From Clostridia bacterium (GTDB lineage: Bacteria > Bacillota_E > RBS10-35 > JAJYVN01), in NCBI GenBank assembly GCA_027335545.1, contig DAHWHV010000501.1, positions 1 through 6,340 of the forward strand: a DNA stretch of 6,340 bases, given 5' to 3'. The notes under the pieces were generated by a model, which made no database searches, had not been told where the DNA came from, and was given only the letters and a program-made list of their open reading frames with translations. Shown piece after piece: positions 5,547 to 6,340 of the stretch (within the stretch, counting starts at the first letter, position 1; the number at the start of each line of letters is the position of its first letter). The translations under genes were made by a program, and so were the position numbers.

Positions 5547-5592
5547 CCCCCTCCCGCTTTCCCCACCCCTCCCGCTTTCCCCACCCCTCCCC
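5547..5592 (-). repeat. 18-bp C-rich tandem repeat; G-quadruplex candidate on the minus strand
   Basis: Bases 5551-5568 and 5569-5586 are identical 18-bp units beginning CTCCCGCTTTCCCC, followed by a partial third. The plus strand has nine runs of three to five Cs in 46 bases, so the minus strand has nine G-runs separated by 1- or 5-base loops (A, T, AAAGC). That meets the usual G3+N1-7 rule more than twice over. Transcribed from the plus strand the RNA would be C-rich, so any quadruplex would form in the template strand during transcription. Confidence 0.8.
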
Positions 5593-5750
5593 GGCAACAC
5601 ACCACCCAGCCCGCCACCCCTCACTGCGTGCCTGCGCCCCCGCAGGGCCCCCGACCGCGCGCCCGCACGCCCAGACCCGCCCGGTGGGGATAACCGGCGC
5701 GCCACGCCCGTAGCAATGTCGGGGCCAGCGTGCCCGACGACCACGGACGG

Positions 5751-5756
5751 GGAGGG
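5751..5756 (+). promoter_or_regulatory. Ribosome-binding site of the flippase-like gene
   Basis: GGAGGG ends five bases before the ATG at 5762, the best Shine-Dalgarno match and spacing of any annotated gene in the window. It fixes the start of a gene that runs off the right edge. Confidence 0.8.
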
Positions 5757-5761
5757 ACGGG

Positions 5762-6340
5762 ATGGAGGCGCGCGCGCATCGACCCCCGCCCTGGCGGCGC
5801 GGCGCCTGGGGTGGCGCGGCGGCGCTGGCGGCCGCCGGCCTGCTGGCCAAGATCCTCTCCGCCGTCTACCGCATCCTGGTGGCGCAGTGGTTGGGCGCCG
5901 AGGTGGTCGGGCTCTACGAACTGGCCACCCCGATCCTCGCCACCGGCATCAGCCTCTGCGGCCTGGGGCTGCCCGTGGCCACCTCGGCGCAGGTCGCCGG
6001 AGCCCTGGGGCGGGGGGAGGGCACCGAGGCCCGCAGGCTTCAGGCGGGCAGTCGTACGCTGCTGCTGCTGGCCTCGGCCGTGGGGGCCTCCGCCGTCTTC
6101 CTGCTGGCCCCCCTGCTGGCGCGCGCGGTCGGCAACCCTGCGGCGACCTGGCCGCTGCGGGCCATCGCCCCGGGGATCCTGCTGGCCGTGGTCCTGGCGG
6201 GGGAGAAGGCCTGGTTACAGGGCAGCGGGCGGGTGGCGGCCTCGGCGGCCGCCGTCACGGTCGAGCAGGTGGCGAGGGTGGGGGCCGCCCTGGGGGCGGC
6301 GGCAGCGCTACGCGGCGTCCCGGCCGCCGCGGCCGGGACG
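5762..6340 (+). CDS. SpoVB/MurJ-like polysaccharide flippase (MOP superfamily), 3' truncated
   Basis: The frame is open from the ATG at 5762 to the window end (193 codons); full-length members run 500-550 residues. A short basic, proline-rich head (1-13) precedes a first hydrophobic segment with 'AGLLAKILSAVYRILVAQWLGAEVVGLYELA' (~25-55). This 'GLLxKxLxxxYRxxxxxxLG...GLY' pattern is characteristic of SpoVB-type and related lipid-linked precursor exporters. It continues 'GISLCGLGLPVATSAQVA' (~62-79), a charged cytosolic loop 'GRGEGTEARRLQAGSR' (~83-98), and hydrophobic helices at ~99-121, ~134-148 and ~163-184. The expected role is moving lipid-linked saccharide precursors across the membrane; SpoVB relatives act in spore cortex formation, MurJ in lipid II export. 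The visible part cannot decide between these. A GGAGGG site supports the start. A generic polysaccharide (Wzx-like) exporter is the main alternative. Confidence 0.85.
   Translation, partial: MEARAHRPPPWRRGAWGGAAALAAAGLLAKILSAVYRILVAQWLGAEVVGLYELATPILATGISLCGLGLPVATSAQVAGALGRGEGTEARRLQAGSRTLLLLASAVGASAVFLLAPLLARAVGNPAATWPLRAIAPGILLAVVLAGEKAWLQGSGRVAASAAAVTVEQVARVGAALGAAAALRGVPAAAAGT

Larger units (their letters stand above)
5373..5761. other. 389-bp gene-free stretch between helicase and flippase genes
   Basis: No gene with a credible start or known product is seen. The stretch holds the rest of the 18-bp repeats, a GC-rich section (5425-5530) with small hairpins such as CGGCC-TCGGGG-GGCCG, a C-rich tandem repeat (5547-5592), and a slightly less GC-rich part (5686-5720) with GGGGATAACC and TAGCAATG. 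A promoter for the flippase-like gene may lie there, but no -10/-35 pair fits any consensus I can recognise, including the sporulation sigma factors. No U-tract terminator for the helicase was found. Confidence 0.5.

Noticed and set aside
5371..5592. CRISPR array suggested by regular 18-bp repeats
   Set aside because: The units are directly adjacent with no spacers, the two arrays have unrelated sequences, and no cas gene is nearby.
5681..5717. Promoter for the flippase-like gene around GGGGATAACC / TAGCAATG
   Set aside because: Neither element has a partner at 16-18 bases and neither fits a housekeeping or sporulation consensus well enough to annotate.

Overview
The window is very GC-rich (by eye well over 70%), with G or C at nearly every third codon position in the real genes. 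It encodes a polytopic membrane protein resembling the SpoVB family, a CwlO/PcsB-type coiled-coil cell-wall enzyme and a bacterial Ski2-like helicase. That mix suggests a high-GC, possibly spore-forming Bacillota (the kind of genome seen in Thermaerobacter, Symbiobacterium or Limnochordia). This is an inference from gene content and composition; an actinobacterial or other high-GC origin is not excluded.

Layout, left to right. (1) The C-terminal ~320 residues of a Gfo/Idh/MocA-family oxidoreductase, plus strand, cut by the left edge. A perfect 20-bp inverted repeat overlaps its stop codon. (2) A structured interval of about 120 bp, then a possible ~100-residue disordered protein (1120-1422) followed by a 13-bp-stem hairpin. 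(3) A lower-GC gene-free stretch (1423-1722) with a 21-bp tandem duplication, what may be a decayed gene end on the minus strand, and a hairpin just past the end of the next gene. (4) On the minus strand, a secreted lytic transglycosylase with a PcsB/CwlO-like coiled coil in front of an SLT domain (1723-2853). (5) A 239-bp divergent intergenic region with a clear extended -10 promoter placed so that the helicase message would begin at or next to its GTG. (6) A Ski2/Mtr4/HelY-type DExH helicase (3093-5372) with a DSHCT C-terminal domain and a four-cysteine insertion. (7) A 389-bp gene-free stretch with two unrelated 18-bp tandem repeats, one a strong G-quadruplex candidate on the minus strand. 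(8) The first 193 residues of a SpoVB/MurJ-like flippase (5762 to the right edge).

The genes do not form one obvious pathway. The transglycosylase and the flippase-like protein both point to cell-envelope or spore-coat/cortex biology, whereas the helicase is an RNA-metabolism enzyme and the oxidoreductase acts on a small sugar-like molecule. No CRISPR array, tRNA, rRNA, intact mobile element or convincing new multi-gene system was seen. The most interesting items are the transglycosylase domain fusion, the probable leaderless helicase start, the helicase cysteine cluster, and the unusual density of short repeats and hairpins between genes.
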